The notes below the pieces were generated by a model. The model was given only the letters and a program-made list of their open reading frames with translations, was not told the origin of the DNA and did not search any database. DNA of 6,992 nucleotides, from assembly GCA_003532515.1 (NCBI GenBank), contig DOEX01000143.1, forward strand, positions 1 to 6,992, read 5' to 3'. The stretch is from Anaerolineaceae bacterium (GTDB taxonomy: Bacteria; Chloroflexota; Anaerolineae; Anaerolineales; Anaerolineaceae). Below are positions 5,333 to 6,992 of this stretch, one piece after another. A program made the position numbers and the translations under genes. How positions within the stretch are numbered: the stretch's first letter is position 1; every line of letters begins with the position of its first letter.

Positions 5333-5361
5333 ATTATAATCTAAACCAGTACGCCTGTTAG
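5333..5361. promoter_or_regulatory. Bidirectional promoter with a palindromic -10 element
   Basis: ATTATAAT (5333-5340) is its own reverse complement and contains TATAAT on the plus strand (5335-5340) and on the minus strand (5338-5333). For the minus direction CTAACA (5361-5356, 4/6 to TTGACA) lies at an ideal 17 bp. RNA would start near 5326, giving a leader of about 16 bases before ATG 5310. For the plus direction the -35 position is unremarkable (TCCAGA) and RNA would start near 5347, ahead of ATG 5363 or 5372. Confidence 0.55.
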
Positions 5362-5362
5362 A

Positions 5363-5959
5363 ATGGAACATATGACCACACGCATCTATCACGGAAACCT
5401 TGACCCCCGGCAAATCGCCAACAATTTGAGTGCTGTTTTTCACCATGGAAATTTTCAGGTTCAGCAAATCGGCGACAAGGACAACCTCGCTGTACAAATT
5501 GCCACCCGACAAAACCGAAGCTCTGGCGGACGAACTGCCATGACCGCCAATATCTCAAGAGTCGCCGATGGAATAAGCATCACCCTCGGTCAACAAAATT
5601 GGCTGGGGTTGGCTGCCAGCCTGGGTTTTTCTGCATTGAGTGCTGTTCGAAACCCGCTTTCCTTGATTAACCGCCTGGATGATATTGCCCAGGATGTCGA
5701 ATCATTGACTCTTGAAGACCAAATTTGGGAGGTCATCGATCGAACTGCTCGCGAACGCGGCACAGGTCAAGCTCTATCTGCCCGTTTAAGTCGAACCATT
5801 TGCCCTTATTGCCTTACAGCTAATGAAATCGCGGCGGGTCGCTGTATTGCCTGCGGGGCACCTCTTGGTGAAGTTCAACCACTTACTTGTTCAAATTGTG
5901 GTTTCGTTGTCCAAAAAGATGAAGACATCTGCCCAAATTGCAAGAAACGTTTGAAATAA
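5363..5959 (+). CDS. Double zinc-ribbon protein of unknown function
   Basis: The protein has 198 residues. The N-terminal part (about 1-75) is an alpha/beta domain I do not recognise. A segment at about 79-103 (WLGLAASLGFSALSAVRNPL) is Ala/Leu-rich and could be an amphipathic or re-entrant helix rather than a full membrane span. The C-terminus carries two zinc ribbons: Cys147/150 with Cys161/164 (CPYC and CIAC) and Cys176/179 with Cys190/193 (CSNC and CPNC), all eight ligands intact. Such ribbons usually mediate protein or nucleic-acid contacts; no catalytic motif is visible. The start may be ATG 5363 (no ribosome site) or Met4 at 5372 (GGA four bases upstream), and the second is slightly better. 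It shares a divergent promoter with the SH3-like gene and sits 45 bp before the DegV gene on the same strand, so co-transcription is plausible. Confidence 0.8.
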   Translation: MEHMTTRIYHGNLDPRQIANNLSAVFHHGNFQVQQIGDKDNLAVQIATRQNRSSGGRTAMTANISRVADGISITLGQQNWLGLAASLGFSALSAVRNPLSLINRLDDIAQDVESLTLEDQIWEVIDRTARERGTGQALSARLSRTICPYCLTANEIAAGRCIACGAPLGEVQPLTCSNCGFVVQKDEDICPNCKKRLK

Positions 5960-5973
5960 CAATCTTTATTTCA
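5952..5973 (+). repeat. AT-rich hairpin after the zinc-ribbon gene
   Basis: TGAAATAA (5952-5959), six-base loop, TTATTTCA (5966-5973): an 8-bp perfect stem that includes the stop codon of the zinc-ribbon gene. It has almost no GC and no U-tract directly after it, so it is unlikely to be an efficient terminator. It may lower read-through or act as a spacer structure before the DegV gene. Confidence 0.3.
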
Positions 5974-6004
5974 CAATTTATATCTTATTTAACCTGAGGT
6001 AATT

Positions 6005-6850
6005 ATGATCAAAATTATTGCTGACACTACTTGTAGTATCCCTGTAGAAAAGCTGAAAGCACTGGGGGTTGACTTTGTACCTCAAATTATTACCTTTGGC
6101 GATGTATCCTATCGCGATGACTACGAGTTGAGCACAAGCGCTTTCCTGGAAAAACTTAGTGTCGCAAAGAACCTTCCAGGTACGGCAGCCCCACCTCCTG
6201 CGCTTTACAACCCCATCTATGAACGGATTCTAAATGATGGCGATATTGCATTGGTTCTCGCTCCATCAACAAAATTGAGCGGAACATTTCGTTCAGCCAC
6301 GGTCGCTGCTGATGAATACAATAGCGATCGGATTCATATCATTGATACAAAAACTATTGCCGGCAACCTGGGTACTATCGTATTGAAAGCCAAAGTGTGG
6401 GCAGATCAAGGAATTAGTATCAGTGAGCTGATCGAACGCATCGAGGATTTGTCAGCTCGAGATCAAACTTATTTCCTGGTTCCTACTATGGAGTATCTGC
6501 ACAAGGGTGGCAGAATCGGTGGGGCAGCAAAACTGATCGGGACCTTGTTGCAGATCGTGCCGATCCTGACACTTCGCGATGGGGGCATCGAAGTTTACGA
6601 TAAAGTGCGCTCTTTAAAGCAAGCCACCAGCAACCTGGTGGAGTTAAACACGTCTATTTGTGAAAATAATCCGGAGGCTTACTTGACAATTGGTCAAGGG
6701 GATTCCCAGGTGCTACTTGATAAGATTTCAAATCAACTTCAAGATCGCCTTGAGTTAGCTGAGATTCCTTCCTATATTGCCCCACCTTCGATCATCGTTC
6801 ACGCCGGTCCAGGTTTGGTAGCAACGAGCTGTTTTTCCAGACCGAGTTGA
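6005..6850 (+). CDS. DegV family fatty-acid-binding protein (FakB-like), C-terminus possibly frameshifted
   Basis: DegV proteins bind a long-chain fatty acid; in Firmicutes the FakB members present it to the kinase FakA for phosphorylation and use in phospholipid synthesis or signalling. The 281-residue protein spans both EDD-fold halves: DTTCSIP (7-13, usually DSTxDLP), TAAPP (60-64, where many members have TSQP), LSGTFRSA (91-98, the SGT fatty-acid site), IDTKT (113-117), EYLHKGGRIGG (163-173), VPILTLRDG (185-193), VRSLKQA (201-207) and HAGPG with His266 (266-270). Thr60, Ser92 and His266 fall where FakB contacts the acyl carboxylate. GAGG at 5996-5999 lies five bases before the ATG. The last residues (SCFSRPS) look unnatural: adding one T to the T5 run at 6832-6836 would give SCFFQTELITQVL with a stop at 6865-6867. 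No FakA (DAK2) gene is in the window. Confidence 0.92.
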   Translation: MIKIIADTTCSIPVEKLKALGVDFVPQIITFGDVSYRDDYELSTSAFLEKLSVAKNLPGTAAPPPALYNPIYERILNDGDIALVLAPSTKLSGTFRSATVAADEYNSDRIHIIDTKTIAGNLGTIVLKAKVWADQGISISELIERIEDLSARDQTYFLVPTMEYLHKGGRIGGAAKLIGTLLQIVPILTLRDGGIEVYDKVRSLKQATSNLVELNTSICENNPEAYLTIGQGDSQVLLDKISNQLQDRLELAEIPSYIAPPSIIVHAGPGLVATSCFSRPS

Positions 6851-6868
6851 TCACACAGGTCTTGTGAT
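6850..6868 (+). repeat. Inverted repeat after DegV
   Basis: ATCACA (6850-6855), seven bases, TGTGAT (6863-6868): perfect 6-bp arms overlapping the annotated stop of DegV and its frame-corrected stop. There is no following U-tract, so terminator function is doubtful. The half-sites are in the opposite order to a CRP site (TGTGA then TCACA). Confidence 0.25.
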
Positions 6869-6992
6869 GTACGCAGCCGGTTAAGGTGAGTGTGGTCAGA
6901 CCGGGCAAGCGCTTTGAACCCAGGTCTCCATCTTTTACCCCTTCTGGTAAATCAACTTTGTGGCTGAGCAAGCGTTCGATTTTTTTACCCCC

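Noticed and set aside
6850..6868. CRP/FNR-type operator after DegV
   Set aside because: The arms are ATCACA...TGTGAT, the reverse order of the CRP consensus, and they lie at a gene end rather than upstream of a visible gene.
6792..6992. Minus-strand frame open from the right edge to TGA at 6794-6792
   Set aside because: About 66 codons with no recognisable domain (KKIERLLSHKVDLPEGVKDGD...), overlapping the DegV 3' end. It could be the end of a convergent gene, but it could equally be chance, so I do not call it.

Overview
The window looks like chromosomal DNA of an Anaerolineae-type Chloroflexota bacterium. This is an inference from protein style, not from a marker gene. The clues are two LytR-CpsA-Psr (LCP) proteins with long Pro/Thr-rich linkers, a small secreted SH3-like protein with a similar linker, a double zinc-ribbon protein and a DegV protein, at moderate G+C. 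I see no tRNA, rRNA, CRISPR array, transposase or phage gene.

Layout. Positions 1-434 (minus) hold the N-terminal 144 codons of a membrane-anchored, TPR-like protein that runs off the left edge. Its upstream region carries a -10 box and five AAATTGAA-type sites, mostly 11-12 bp apart. A 15-bp perfect inverted repeat (605-636) separates it from a three-gene minus-strand block: a NusG/RfaH-family gene (3621-3078), a lipoprotein-type LCP protein (3005-1914) and a membrane-anchored LCP protein (1824-694). Plus-strand genes follow to the right: a patatin-like lipase (3780-4679), then, after a convergent minus-strand SH3-like envelope protein (5310-4687), a zinc-ribbon protein (5363-5959) and a DegV-family fatty-acid-binding protein (6005-6850).

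Most interesting ideas. First, the NusG paralogue heads an operon of cell-wall polymer ligases, and a clean intrinsic terminator (1831-1851) lies inside that operon, immediately before the start codon of the last LCP gene. This is the expected arrangement for a LoaP/RfaH-like antiterminator controlling read-through into envelope genes. Second, the NusG-like gene is broken twice, and DegV is probably shifted near its C-terminus. All three breaks lie at T-runs and all are repaired by adding one T, which points to homopolymer undercalls in the assembly rather than decay. Third, one perfectly symmetrical ATTATAAT can serve as the -10 element in both directions between the SH3-like and zinc-ribbon genes, and it decides the start codon of the SH3-like gene.

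The block as a whole is about the cell envelope: polymer attachment to the wall (LCP), phospholipid or fatty-acid turnover (patatin, DegV) and a surface-exposed SH3-like module. The last ~125 bases (after 6868) contain nothing I can assign.
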